From Rhodoblastus sp052145335 (GTDB lineage: Bacteria; Pseudomonadota; Alphaproteobacteria; Rhizobiales; Beijerinckiaceae), in contig NZ_JBKQOU010000300.1 of NCBI RefSeq assembly GCF_052145335.1, forward strand, positions 1 through 21,756: a stretch of DNA of 21,756 nt. The letters are read 5' to 3'. Both the position numbers and the translations under genes were made by a program. The stretch's first letter is position 1. Each line of letters opens with the position of its first letter. Positions 1 through 7,639 of the stretch are shown here, piece after piece. Under the pieces are notes generated by a model. That model saw only the letters and a list, made by a program, of their open reading frames with translations, was not told the origin of the DNA and did not search any database.

Positions 1-143
1 CCGAAGCCCAGGCCACCGCCGACGTACGCGCCTCCGCCGCCGACGCCGCGATCAAGGCGTCCGAAACGGTGCTGAAGACCCGCCCCTCCAGCGCGGACTT
101 TGTCGGACAGGGCATCTCCAGCCTCAAGACGCTGATCAACTGA
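1..143 (+). CDS. atpF: ATP synthase F0 subunit b, C-terminal fragment
   Basis: Partial gene entering from the left edge; the reading frame is set by the TGA at 141-143. The visible 46 residues are Ala/Lys/Glu-rich and helical: an ADVRASAADAAIKASE segment, then a short hydrophobic end, ISSLKTLIN. This is how alphaproteobacterial b or b' subunits of the F0 stalk end. The subunit forms the peripheral stator that holds F1 against the membrane c-ring. The gene is followed closely by an intrinsic terminator, consistent with being last in an F0 operon (atpI-B-E-F'-F is the usual alphaproteobacterial order, known from the family and not visible here). b and b' cannot be separated from this fragment alone. 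Confidence 0.8.
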   Translation, partial: EAQATADVRASAADAAIKASETVLKTRPSSADFVGQGISSLKTLIN

Positions 144-212
144 GGTTAGCCTCGATAGGGATTGAAAAAGCCGGGACTCACCCCCCACCCTTACAAAGGG
201 GTGTTGATATCA

Positions 213-240
213 GAAGCGTCCCGAGAGGGGCGCTTCTTTC
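213..240 (+). terminator. Intrinsic terminator after atpF
   Basis: Ten-base arms GAAGCGTCCC (213-222) and GGGGCGCTTC (227-236) pair with one G-T wobble around a GAGA loop and are followed by TTTC. It lies about 70 bases after the atpF stop and before the next gene, so it probably ends the F0 transcript. The U tract is short, so efficiency is uncertain. Confidence 0.75.
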
Positions 241-335
241 GTCTCCGAAGGGGCAATTGATGCAGATGGACGCCCATTCTTCGGTGCATTTTTCTGTTAG
301 GGTCGCGCTTCGACTCGCACTTCACGAGAAACTCT

Positions 336-899
336 ATGCCGCAGCCACAGCTATTTCTTGGGTTAAGCACCGAAACATGGGCCATCGCAATCGCGACATT
401 CCTTGGCCCTGTTATGGCAATTGTCATCACACGTTGGCGTGACAAGGTACGAGAAGTTCGTTCTCGTAAGTTGGCGATTTTCCGGACGCTTCTCGCTACA
501 CGCAGGCAAATCATCAATGCGGAACATGTTAATGCAATCAACCTTATTGAGGTTGATTATTATGGAGTTAAAAACGTTGAGGATTCATGGCGTATATACA
601 ATGCCCATTTGTCAATACCCACCAAAACAACGCCGGACGAGAGGCGCGTTTGGGATGAAAAACGAAATGAACTTCTGGCGAAACTGATATTCGCGATGAG
701 CCAAAAGCTGGGTTTCAAAATGAGCGAGATCGACATTAAGAATGGCGGATATTCACCGGATGGATGGCGTTACCGCGATGATCGATTGGGCGAAATTCAG
801 GAGTTTGCTCTCAAAATCGCACGCGGTAATGTCCGTTTTCCGATTACCGCCGCTATGTATGACTCCCAACCTAGTCCGAACAGCGAACCAAGCATGTAA
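336..899 (+). CDS. DUF6680-like membrane-anchored protein of unknown function
   Basis: 187 residues. One hydrophobic segment near residues 13-33 (TWAIAIATFLGPVMAIVITRW) is followed at once by a basic stretch RDKVREVRSRK. This suggests an N-terminal anchor with the bulk in the cytoplasm. The following pattern (KLAIFRTLLATR, HVNAINLIEVDYYG, VWDEKRNELLAKLI, AMSQKLGF, YSPDGW) resembles, from memory, the DUF6680 family, whose function is unknown. The DNA is clearly richer in A and T than the flanking atpF and ppc, which suggests an accessory gene gained between two housekeeping loci. No strong ribosome-binding site precedes the ATG; the start is chosen because it gives the anchor. It has no operon partner: a terminator lies upstream and a repeat element downstream. 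Confidence 0.7.
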   Translation: MPQPQLFLGLSTETWAIAIATFLGPVMAIVITRWRDKVREVRSRKLAIFRTLLATRRQIINAEHVNAINLIEVDYYGVKNVEDSWRIYNAHLSIPTKTTPDERRVWDEKRNELLAKLIFAMSQKLGFKMSEIDIKNGGYSPDGWRYRDDRLGEIQEFALKIARGNVRFPITAAMYDSQPSPNSEPSM

Positions 900-940
900 A
901 GAATGGCGGCTCGCGTCCTGGTCGCTTCGAAGGAGCGAGA

Positions 941-1042
941 CGGATGAGGGGGCTGCGCGCCGCGTCTGGCGCCGAGACAGTCGTGAGATTCTCCCCCTCA
1001 TCCGGCGCTTCGCGCCACCTTCTCCCGCAAGGGGAGAAGGGC
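941..1042. repeat. Palindromic intergenic repeat element (RIME-like)
   Basis: This short mosaic of inverted repeats lies between the DUF6680-like gene and ppc. CGGATGAGGGGG (941-952) is the exact reverse complement of 993-1004. GGCGC/GCGCC (1004-1008, 1012-1016) forms a small hairpin. CCTTCTCCC (1018-1026) and GGGAGAAGG (1032-1040) form a perfect 9-bp stem with a 5-base loop. The wording CCCTCATCCG...CCTTCTCCC...GGGAGAAGG matches, from memory, the dispersed RIME-type elements common in Hyphomicrobiales. It may also act as a transcript end for ppc, which reads toward it. Confidence 0.7.
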
Positions 1043-1071
1043 TCAACGCCCGGCTGTTGTGTACACCCCGC

Positions 1072-3840
1072 TCACCCCGTGTTGCGCAGCCCCGCCGCGA
1101 TGCCGTTGATCGCCAGCAAAATCCCCACCCGCGCCTTGGCGTCGATCTGGCCGGCGCGCCAGCGCCGCAAAAGTTCCGCCTGCAGATGGTTCAACGGCGC
1201 GATATAGGCGAATCGATGCGCGATCGAGCGGGCGAGCGCCGGGTTGTCGGCGAGACGCCGCGTCTGGCCGGTGGCGATTTCCAAGGCCTCCGCCGTGCGG
1301 TTCCATTCCGCCTCGATTTCCGAGAAGATCGCATCGGCCTCGGCGCGGTCGGGGACGAGATCGGCGTAAAGCCGGCCGATCGCCAGATCGGCCTTGGCCA
1401 GCACCATGTCCATGTTGGACAATAGCGTGCGGAAAAACGGCCAATCCTCATTCATCCGCCGCAACAGAGCCTTTCCCACCTCGCCCTCGTGGCGCAGAAA
1501 AGTTTCGACCGCCGCGCCGAAGCCGAACCAGCCCGGCAAGGCCACACGGCTCTGGCCCCAGGAAAAGCCCCAGGGAATGGCGCGCAGGTCCTCGATTTTT
1601 CGCGTCGCCTTGCGCGAGGCCGGACGCGAGCCGATATTCAGTTCGGCGATTTCGGTGATTGGGGTCGAGGCGTAGAAATAATCGACAAAGCCCGGCGTCT
1701 CGTAGACCAGAGCACGATAGGCGGCCATCGACAGGCGTGACAGTTCCGCCGCCGCGTCAAGGAATTCCTGCGGCGGCCGCTGCCCGTCCGAAAGCAGAGT
1801 GGCTTCGAGATCGGCGGCCATCAGGGTCTCGAGATTGCGCCGGCCGATATCGGGATTGGCGTATTTGGCGTTGATCACCTCGCCCTGTTCGGTCAGGCGG
1901 ATCTGGCCGCGCACCGTGCCCGGCGGTTGCGCCAATATCGCCTGATAGGAGGGGCCGCCGCCACGACCGACCGCGCCTCCGCGTCCGTGAAACAACCGCA
2001 AGCTCATGCCGGGCAGCGTGTCGAACAAAGCCGCCAGCGCCGTCGAGGCGCGGTAAAGCTCCCAGTTCGAGGTCAGGTAGCCGCCATCCTTGTTGCTGTC
2101 GGAATAGCCGAGCATGACGTCCTGCACGCCGCTGGAGCGCCGCATCAACTCCGCCACGCCCGGAAGCGCGTAAAAGCTGCGCAGAATAGCCTCGGCGGCG
2201 CGCAAATCCTCGATGGTCTCGAACAAAGGCGTGACGATCAGTTCGAGCCGCGCTTTTTCACGGTCCGCCTCGTGCAACGTGCCGTGAAACAGGCCGCATT
2301 CCTTTTGCAGCACCATCACTTCCAGGAGATCGCTGACGCTTTCGGTATGGCTGATGATGTAATGGCGGATGCATTCCGCGCCGATCCGCTGGCGCAGATC
2401 GCGCGCGGCTTCGAAAACCGCCAGTTCGTCGCGCAAGCTCTGCGAATAGTCGAGATGGGGCGCGCGCAAGGGACGCGGATCGCCAAGCACGCGCAACAGC
2501 AGCTTTACGCGCAACTCTTCGGGCAGCGCCGAATAGTCCGGCTCGATCCGGACAGCGGCGAGCAGTTCCGCGACCACGGCTTCGTGGCGGTCGGAATTCT
2601 GGCGCAGGTCGGTCGTCGCCATGTGGAAGCCGAAAATTTCCACCGCGCGGATCAGCGACGCCAGCCGTCCCGCGACCAAGGCCTCGCCATGATGGGCGAT
2701 CAGCGAATCGCGCACCGTGCAAAGATCGGCGCGAAGCGCGGCGGCGTCGGGGTAAGGATCGCCGGGCGCCGCCGCGTGGCGCATGGCCACGCCGCCGGTC
2801 AGCGCCGTCAACGTGCCGGCCAGTCGCGCGTAAACGCCGATCAGGGCGCGGCGATAGAGTTCGTCGGCGCGATGCGGGTTGAAGTCGCCCGAGGCGTCGG
2901 CCAAAGCCTGCAGTTCCGGCGTGCAGGCGACCAAAGTGTTCGACATCGACAATTCGGCGCCGAGATGATGGGTCTCGAAGAGATAATGCCGCAGGATCAC
3001 GTCGCAATGCGCCTTGGCCGCGATTTCCAGCGTCTGCGCATCGACATTGGGGTTGCCGTCGCGGTCGCCGCCGATCCAATTGCCCATGCGGAAAAACGGC
3101 GGGACAGGACGGCCCAGCCTTTGTTCCAGTTCGGCGTAAAGCTTCGGAATTTCGCGGACGAAGGTCGATCGGTAATAGAGCAGCGCGTTGTCGATTTCAT
3201 CGCTGACGGTGAGGCTGGCTGTGCGCAGGATGCGCGTCTGCCAGAGCTGAACGATGCGGGCGTGGAGACACGCCTCGTTGTCCTGGAAATCCGCCGGGCT
3301 GCGGCAGTTTTCCCGCGCCGCCAGCAAATCTGCGACGGCGCGTTCGGCATCGAGCGTCGAGCGCCGCTGCACCTCGGTCGGATGGGCGGTCAGCACCGGC
3401 GAGACATAGGAATTCTCCAACGCTGTGGCGATTTTTTCCGCGGAAACGCCCCCCGCCGAGAGCCGGGCGAAACTGTAGCCCAGGCTTCCCGGCTGGGCGC
3501 TCGGCTCATGGGCGGCGCGGCGGCGGAGGAAATGCCGGTCCTCGGCGATATTGGCGAGATGCGAGAAATAGGCGAAGGCGCGGATCACCGAGACGGTTTC
3601 CGCCGGGGTCAGGCTTTCCAGCAGATGTCCCAGCTCGCGCGCCGCCGCCCTGTCGGAGTGGCGCTGGTCGGCCACCGACAGCCGGCGGATGGTTTCGACC
3701 AGTTGAAAGACCTTCTCGTTTTCCTGCTCGCGCACCGTATCGCCGAGAATCTGGCCGAGCAGCCGGATGTCCTCATAGAGCGGGCGCTGCTTGGCGCTTT
3801 CGGCCTCGTCGTCGGCCGCGATGCTGGAAGATAGGTTCAT
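1072..3840 (-). CDS. ppc: Phosphoenolpyruvate carboxylase
   Basis: 922 residues, close to the usual length of bacterial PEPC. It carboxylates PEP with bicarbonate to oxaloacetate, replenishing the TCA cycle, or feeding the serine cycle in methylotrophs. Hallmarks in order: LTAHPTEVQRRS with the catalytic His near residue 153; GGDRDGNPNVDAQT; MLGYSDSNKDGGYLTSNWEL; FHGRGGAVGRGGGPSYQAI; PPGTVRGQIRLTEQGEV; and the conserved C-terminal GLRNTG. The start ATG at 3840 is preceded by AGGAGA at good spacing; an upstream in-frame codon at 3861 would swallow this Shine-Dalgarno and is rejected. A NUDIX gene ends 38 bases upstream on the same strand, so the two may be co-transcribed. A 635-residue open frame on the opposite strand is a GC-rich shadow. 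Confidence 0.97.
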   Translation of the reverse strand: MNLSSSIAADDEAESAKQRPLYEDIRLLGQILGDTVREQENEKVFQLVETIRRLSVADQRHSDRAAARELGHLLESLTPAETVSVIRAFAYFSHLANIAEDRHFLRRRAAHEPSAQPGSLGYSFARLSAGGVSAEKIATALENSYVSPVLTAHPTEVQRRSTLDAERAVADLLAARENCRSPADFQDNEACLHARIVQLWQTRILRTASLTVSDEIDNALLYYRSTFVREIPKLYAELEQRLGRPVPPFFRMGNWIGGDRDGNPNVDAQTLEIAAKAHCDVILRHYLFETHHLGAELSMSNTLVACTPELQALADASGDFNPHRADELYRRALIGVYARLAGTLTALTGGVAMRHAAAPGDPYPDAAALRADLCTVRDSLIAHHGEALVAGRLASLIRAVEIFGFHMATTDLRQNSDRHEAVVAELLAAVRIEPDYSALPEELRVKLLLRVLGDPRPLRAPHLDYSQSLRDELAVFEAARDLRQRIGAECIRHYIISHTESVSDLLEVMVLQKECGLFHGTLHEADREKARLELIVTPLFETIEDLRAAEAILRSFYALPGVAELMRRSSGVQDVMLGYSDSNKDGGYLTSNWELYRASTALAALFDTLPGMSLRLFHGRGGAVGRGGGPSYQAILAQPPGTVRGQIRLTEQGEVINAKYANPDIGRRNLETLMAADLEATLLSDGQRPPQEFLDAAAELSRLSMAAYRALVYETPGFVDYFYASTPITEIAELNIGSRPASRKATRKIEDLRAIPWGFSWGQSRVALPGWFGFGAAVETFLRHEGEVGKALLRRMNEDWPFFRTLLSNMDMVLAKADLAIGRLYADLVPDRAEADAIFSEIEAEWNRTAEALEIATGQTRRLADNPALARSIAHRFAYIAPLNHLQAELLRRWRAGQIDAKARVGILLAINGIAAGLRNTG

Positions 3841-3878
3841 CGGTCTTTCTCCTGCGAACAAAACCGCCCGATACGACC

Positions 3879-4352
3879 TTACCAGATCGCGTCGGGGTCG
3901 GCCCCGTGCAAATATTCGGCGATGCGGGCGCGGGTCGAAGCCGTGGCGTCCGGCGGCAGGGCGTCGACAGCAAAGAAACCCGATTCAGCGATCTCCCAGT
4001 CGGGCGGATGAATTTCCGTCTGGCGTACATTTTTTGCCAGATATAGGGCAACATGATCGCGGCGCGAATGGCGCGGGTTGTAGTAAAAACCGATCAGGCG
4101 CGGCGGCTCGCTCATTTCCAGCCTGCCCTCTTCCGCCAGTTCCCGCGTCAGGGCCTGCAAAACCGTTTCGCCTGACTCGACGCCGCCGCCCGGCAGATAA
4201 AAGCCCGGCATATAAGTATGGCGCACCAGAAACACCCGTCCGGCGCCGTCGAGGGCGATAGCCCGCACGCCCAGCGTCATCGGCCGCCTGAAAAGGCCAA
4301 CAATTCTCTGCCCTTGCCGCAGGATTTTTTGCCAGACCGCCATTTCCGACAT
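3879..4352 (-). CDS. NUDIX hydrolase
   Basis: 157 residues with the Nudix box GGVESGETVLQALTRELAEE at about residues 57-76. The pattern GX5EX7REUXEE is intact, but the final glycine of the classical box appears to be Arg (EEGRLE). The family hydrolyses nucleoside diphosphates linked to another moiety and needs Mg2+ or Mn2+; the substrate cannot be told. The N-terminal LGVRAIALDGAGRVFLVRHTYMPGFYLPGGG is the usual opening of a Nudix fold. It lies upstream of ppc on the same strand with a short gap and is divergent from mbfA; the 209-base intergenic region must hold both promoters. Confidence 0.9.
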   Translation of the reverse strand: MSEMAVWQKILRQGQRIVGLFRRPMTLGVRAIALDGAGRVFLVRHTYMPGFYLPGGGVESGETVLQALTRELAEEGRLEMSEPPRLIGFYYNPRHSRRDHVALYLAKNVRQTEIHPPDWEIAESGFFAVDALPPDATASTRARIAEYLHGADPDAIW

Positions 4353-4388
4353 CAGGACGCCTTAAACTGGATTCGCCGGCCTTTTCAC

Positions 4389-4400
4389 TTTAGAACTAAA
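4389..4400. promoter_or_regulatory. Possible Irr/ICE-like operator between NUDIX gene and mbfA
   Basis: TTTAGAACTAAA has inverted 5-base arms TTTAG/CTAAA in an otherwise GC-rich intergenic region. Rhizobial Irr sites (iron control elements) share a TTTAGAA...TTCTAAA core, and mbfA is a known Irr target in Bradyrhizobium and Agrobacterium. The site here is shorter than the consensus and lies 162 bases before the chosen mbfA start, so the assignment is tentative. Confidence 0.35.
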
Positions 4401-4561
4401 CCAAGCCGCCCCTTTCGACCAGTATGGATCAGCCCATCCTCCAGCGCTTTACCATCCGACGGGATCGGATTGAAAAGGCGCCGATATTTGTTTCGACGCG
4501 TTTTATTCAGGCGAACCGGCGTCCGCATCGCCTGGAAACGCCGGCAAGGACGAACAAAGGC

Positions 4562-5539
4562 ATGAGTTTGAAGAATTTTTCCGACCTGACCGAACGCGAA
4601 GTCCTCGCCATAGCCATCGCCTCCGAAGAGGAAGACAGCCGAATCTACATAGGCTTCTCCGAGGAACTGGCGGAACGCTATCCGGCCACCGCCAAGGTAT
4701 TTCAGGAAATGGCGGCGGAAGAGGATGGCCACCGCCGGCAATTGCTCGAACTTTACCAGCAGCGTTTCGGCCAGAACCTGCCCGCTATCCGCCGCGAGGA
4801 CGTCAAGGGCTTTCTCAGCCGCCGTCCGACCTGGCTCTTGCAAAATCTGCCGCTCGACGCGATCCGCAACCAGGCCGAGGCGATGGAGAAGGATTCGCAG
4901 CGCTTTTACGTCACGGCGGCGCAACATTCGAAAGACGTCGGGGTCCGCAAGCTCCTCGGCGATCTCGCCATGGTCGAACGCAGTCATGGCGAAAGGGCCA
5001 GCGCGCTGGCGGAAGCCATTCTCACCGAAAGCGCCCGCGACGAAGAGGGGAAGACGGCGCACCGCTTTTTCGTGCTGCAATACGTGCAGCCCGGCCTCGC
5101 CGGCCTGATGGATGGCTCGGTCTCGACACTGGCGCCCCTGTTCGCCGCCGCCTTCGCCACCCATAATAACTGGAGCACGCTGCTGGTCGGCCTCGCCGCC
5201 TCGCTCGGCGCCGGCATCAGCATGGGCTTCGCCGAGGCCCTGTCCGACGACGGCACGGTCACCGGACGCGGCGCGCCCTTGATCCGCGGCCTCGTTTGCG
5301 GCTTGATGACGACCGCCGGCGGCCTCGGCCATTCCCTGCCCTTTCTGGTGCCCGACAGCTGGCCGAACGCCTTCTGGACCGCCACCGCGATCGCCGGCGT
5401 CGTTGTTTTTATTGAGCTGTGGGTCATCGCCTATGTGCGCGCCCGCTACATGGATACGCCTTTCCTCAAGGCGGTGGCGCAGATCGTGGTTGGCGGCGCC
5501 ATCGTGCTCGCCGTCGGCATTTTGATCGGCGGGGCCTGA
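4562..5539 (+). CDS. mbfA: Membrane-bound ferritin / VIT1-like iron exporter MbfA
   Basis: 325 residues in two parts. Residues 1 to about 165 are a rubrerythrin/ferritin-like di-iron domain: EEEDSRIY, MAAEEDGHRRQL, and in the second half AEAMEKDSQRFY and MVERSHGERA give the paired E and ExxH ligands. Residues from about 180 to 325 are a VIT1/CCC1-type membrane domain with PGLAGLMDGSVSTLAPLFAA, SLGAGISMGFAEALSDDG and several hydrophobic helices. Proteins of this architecture in rhizobia export iron and protect against peroxide and iron stress at the inner membrane; the ferritin part faces the cytoplasm. The start ATG at 4562 begins the ferritin domain; the upstream in-frame ATG at 4424 adds a basic stretch with no homology sense. 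The stop overlaps the next gene's start by one base. Confidence 0.93.
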   Translation: MSLKNFSDLTEREVLAIAIASEEEDSRIYIGFSEELAERYPATAKVFQEMAAEEDGHRRQLLELYQQRFGQNLPAIRREDVKGFLSRRPTWLLQNLPLDAIRNQAEAMEKDSQRFYVTAAQHSKDVGVRKLLGDLAMVERSHGERASALAEAILTESARDEEGKTAHRFFVLQYVQPGLAGLMDGSVSTLAPLFAAAFATHNNWSTLLVGLAASLGAGISMGFAEALSDDGTVTGRGAPLIRGLVCGLMTTAGGLGHSLPFLVPDSWPNAFWTATAIAGVVVFIELWVIAYVRARYMDTPFLKAVAQIVVGGAIVLAVGILIGGA

Positions 5540-6408
5540 TGAGTTTCCCAATGTTCCGCCTCGCTCATCTCTCCGACCCCCATATCGGCCCGCTGCCGAA
5601 GCCGCGATGGCGCGAACTGATCGGCAAGAGGGCGACCGGCTATATCAACTGGCGTCAGGGGGGCCGCTCGCGCGCCCATGACATGCAGGCGCTGTCGTCG
5701 CTGGTCGCCGACATGCGGGCGCATGGTCCCGACCATGTCGCCATGACTGGCGACATCTGCAATATCGGCCTGCCCGGAGAATTCCCGCTCGCCGCGCAAT
5801 GGCTGGGCACTTTGGGCTCGCCGTCGGAAGTCAGCCTGGCGCCGGGCAATCACGACGTCTATCTGCGCTCCAGCGTGAAGCATATGACGCGCGAACTGAG
5901 CCCATGGATGCGCGGCGACGACGGCGCGCAGGTGTTTCCCTATCTGCGCCGCCGCGACGGCGTGGCCATCATCGGCTTGTGCAGCGGCGTGCCGACCCTG
6001 CCCTTCGTCGCCGCCGGCAAGCTCGGCGCCAGCCAATTGATGCGGCTGGAAAAGCTGTTGGGCGACACCCGTGACGAAATCCGCGTCGTGCTTCTGCACC
6101 ATCCACCGGTCGATGGCGGGGGCGGCATACGCAATCTTGGCGATCATCGCGCCCTGGCGGAAATTCTTTCTCGCGAAGGAGCGGAGCTGGTGTTGCATGG
6201 GCACAGCCACGCGATTTCCAGGAAAAGCCTGCCCGGACCGCAGGGTCCGATTCCGGTGCTCGGCATTTGCTCGGCCTCCTCGATCGGCCGTAGTCCACGC
6301 CGGCGCGCCGCTTATTACCTGATCGACATAGACGCGAAAGGCCGCCGCCTGATCTTTACTGCCCGCCAACTCGGCGCAGCGGGGCAGTTTCAGACGATCT
6401 CGCTCTGA
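5539..6408 (+). CDS. Calcineurin-like metallophosphoesterase
   Basis: 289 residues. All metal-binding blocks of the family are present in order: LAHLSDPHIG near residues 8-17 (D-x-H), MTGDICNIG, LAPGNHDVY, LLHHPP and LHGHSH. These coordinate two metal ions in cytosolic phosphoesterases, including the CpdA-like class; the true substrate (cyclic nucleotide, lipid headgroup or other) cannot be decided from sequence. The ATG at 5539 shares its A with the TGA of mbfA (TGATG), indicating translational coupling and a two-gene operon. The longer frame starting at 5419 lies inside mbfA and is rejected. A link to iron handling is suggested only by this coupling. Confidence 0.9.
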   Translation: MSFPMFRLAHLSDPHIGPLPKPRWRELIGKRATGYINWRQGGRSRAHDMQALSSLVADMRAHGPDHVAMTGDICNIGLPGEFPLAAQWLGTLGSPSEVSLAPGNHDVYLRSSVKHMTRELSPWMRGDDGAQVFPYLRRRDGVAIIGLCSGVPTLPFVAAGKLGASQLMRLEKLLGDTRDEIRVVLLHHPPVDGGGGIRNLGDHRALAEILSREGAELVLHGHSHAISRKSLPGPQGPIPVLGICSASSIGRSPRRRAAYYLIDIDAKGRRLIFTARQLGAAGQFQTISL

Positions 6409-6419
6409 TTGTCAGGCGA

Positions 6420-6995
6420 TCACCACAGGACTTTCGGCAGCCGGCGCTTCCAGCGCTCGCCACGCGGCAAGGCGGTCGCCGCCTCCAAACGGTCGCCATG
6501 AGTCATATGGCCATGAGTCATATGGCCGTTGGCGTTACCATCGACGCGAATGACCTTTTTCGTCTCGACTCTAGGGGCGACCATGACGCTAGCCGCTGTG
6601 TGACGATCCGGCACAGGCAAGAATTCGCGCCGCGCAACGGGAACCACGGGCGCTTTCACTCGACGTGCGACAACGGGCCGCTTGGTTTCCGGCGCTGGGG
6701 CGGCGGCTGCTTTCGGCGGCCTGCCGCGCCGCCGCTTGGGCGGATCGACAAGACCGACCGCGACGGTCGAGACCGGCTCCGACACGAGCTGAGGCGCAGG
6801 CGCGGGTTCGATTGCGTCGAGAATGCGGCGTTGCGGTTTGGGCGGCTCCCTTGGCGGCGCGGGCCGACGCTCGGCTATCGCTTCCGGGGCGGGCTCTTTA
6901 AGCATGGTTGTCGGAAGCGCCGAAACGCCGCCCCGGCGCCCGCGTTTTACCTCGACCACAAATGGTTTTTGAGGACGACCCACCCTGAACTCCAT
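6420..6995 (-). CDS. Basic Pro/Ala-rich protein with AT-hook-like motifs
   Basis: 191 residues, low complexity, rich in Pro, Ala, Arg and Lys. Two AT-hook-like cores are visible: VGRPQKP near the N-terminus and KRRRGRPPK near the middle, the latter a classical R-G-R-P core. A DNA-binding or nucleoid-associated role is an inference from these motifs. No enzymatic domain is recognised. Near the C-terminus GHMTHGHMTHG is encoded by a tandem 15-bp duplication. The ATG at 6995 is preferred to a TTG one codon upstream. It converges with the metallophosphoesterase gene, 11 bases apart. The protein may be specific to its order, and length variation through the repeat would be expected. Confidence 0.6.
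   Translation of the reverse strand: MEFRVGRPQKPFVVEVKRGRRGGVSALPTTMLKEPAPEAIAERRPAPPREPPKPQRRILDAIEPAPAPQLVSEPVSTVAVGLVDPPKRRRGRPPKAAAAPAPETKRPVVARRVKAPVVPVARREFLPVPDRHTAASVMVAPRVETKKVIRVDGNANGHMTHGHMTHGDRLEAATALPRGERWKRRLPKVLW
6496..6525. repeat. Tandem 15-bp duplication
   Basis: CCATGAGTCATATGG occurs twice head to tail (6496-6510 and 6511-6525), in frame within the AT-hook-like gene. It duplicates five residues (GHMTH) near its C-terminus. Each unit is itself partly palindromic (CCAT...ATGG). Confidence 0.9.
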
Positions 6996-7044
6996 CAATG
7001 AGCCGGAAGAAACGAATCAATTTACAATTTTTACTTTAGAACAG

Positions 7045-7062
7045 TTTTCCTGCCTAGGAAAA
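7045..7062. promoter_or_regulatory. Perfect 7-bp dyad in an AT-rich intergenic region
   Basis: TTTTCCT (7045-7051) and AGGAAAA (7056-7062) pair perfectly around GCCT. The dyad lies 50 bases upstream of the AT-hook-like gene (minus strand) and about 160 bases upstream of nifO (plus strand). The surrounding 7000-7120 stretch is strikingly AT-rich for this genome. It could be an operator; no family is recognised. No sigma-54 match was found upstream of nifO. Confidence 0.4.
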
Positions 7063-7224
7063 TAGTACAAACCGGCAAGAGTTTGTTTCCAAATCCATAT
7101 ATTTTTTTAAAAAATCTCCCGGGCGCCGCCCCCTCGCCTCCACGGCTACGCTTCCCTTCACCGCTTTGACGTCTTTCTCGTTTATTGTCGTTGCGCAACC
7201 ACTGAAAATGCGGAGGATCGTGCG

Positions 7225-7632
7225 ATGACCAAAATCATTTTCTATGAAAAGCCTGGCTGCGCCGAAAATCAAAAGCAGAAGAACTTTCTGGCCGCAGCGG
7301 GCTATGAGATCGAAACCCGCGACCTGACGGCGGAACATTGGACGTCGGCTGGCCTTCGCGCCTTTTTCGCCGACAAGCCGGTGGCCGAATGGTTCGATCC
7401 TCGCGCCGCAAAAATCATATCCGGCGAGATCGATCCCGCCTCCGCCAATCCGCAAGCGGCGCTGGTGATGATGTCGGTCGACCCGAACCTGATCAGAAGT
7501 CCGCTGCTGAAGTACAAGGGCCGCTGCGCTTCCGGGCTCGGCGCGGCGGAACTGGAGCATTTCCTGAGCGCCCGCGGCTCTCCCAGGCCGAACCGGGCGC
7601 CGGAGCATTGGACCGGCGAATCCGCCGAGTAA
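7225..7632 (+). CDS. nifO: Nitrogenase-associated ArsC/Spx-family protein
   Basis: 135 residues of the ArsC/Spx thioredoxin-like fold. It opens with TKIIFYEKPGCAENQKQK, where one Cys at about residue 11 replaces the redox CxxC, then EIETRDLTAEHWTSAGLRAFF, VAEWFDPRAAKI and RSPLLKYKGRCASGL. This arrangement matches the nif-cluster nitrogenase-associated family (NifO in Azotobacter), which is linked to nitrogenase activity and nitrate assimilation control; the biochemical role is unclear. GGAGG at 7212-7216 is a good ribosome-binding site. It converges with the reductase gene, 7 bases apart, and GAGTAA-CTA-TTACTC (7627-7641) forms a small hairpin across both stop codons. Confidence 0.85.
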   Translation: MTKIIFYEKPGCAENQKQKNFLAAAGYEIETRDLTAEHWTSAGLRAFFADKPVAEWFDPRAAKIISGEIDPASANPQAALVMMSVDPNLIRSPLLKYKGRCASGLGAAELEHFLSARGSPRPNRAPEHWTGESAE

Positions 7633-7639
7633 CTATTAC

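Noticed and set aside
1927..3834. 635-residue open frame on the plus strand opposite ppc
   Set aside because: Arg/Ala/Gln-rich composition with no domain; it mirrors a certain ppc gene and is an effect of high GC in the third codon position.
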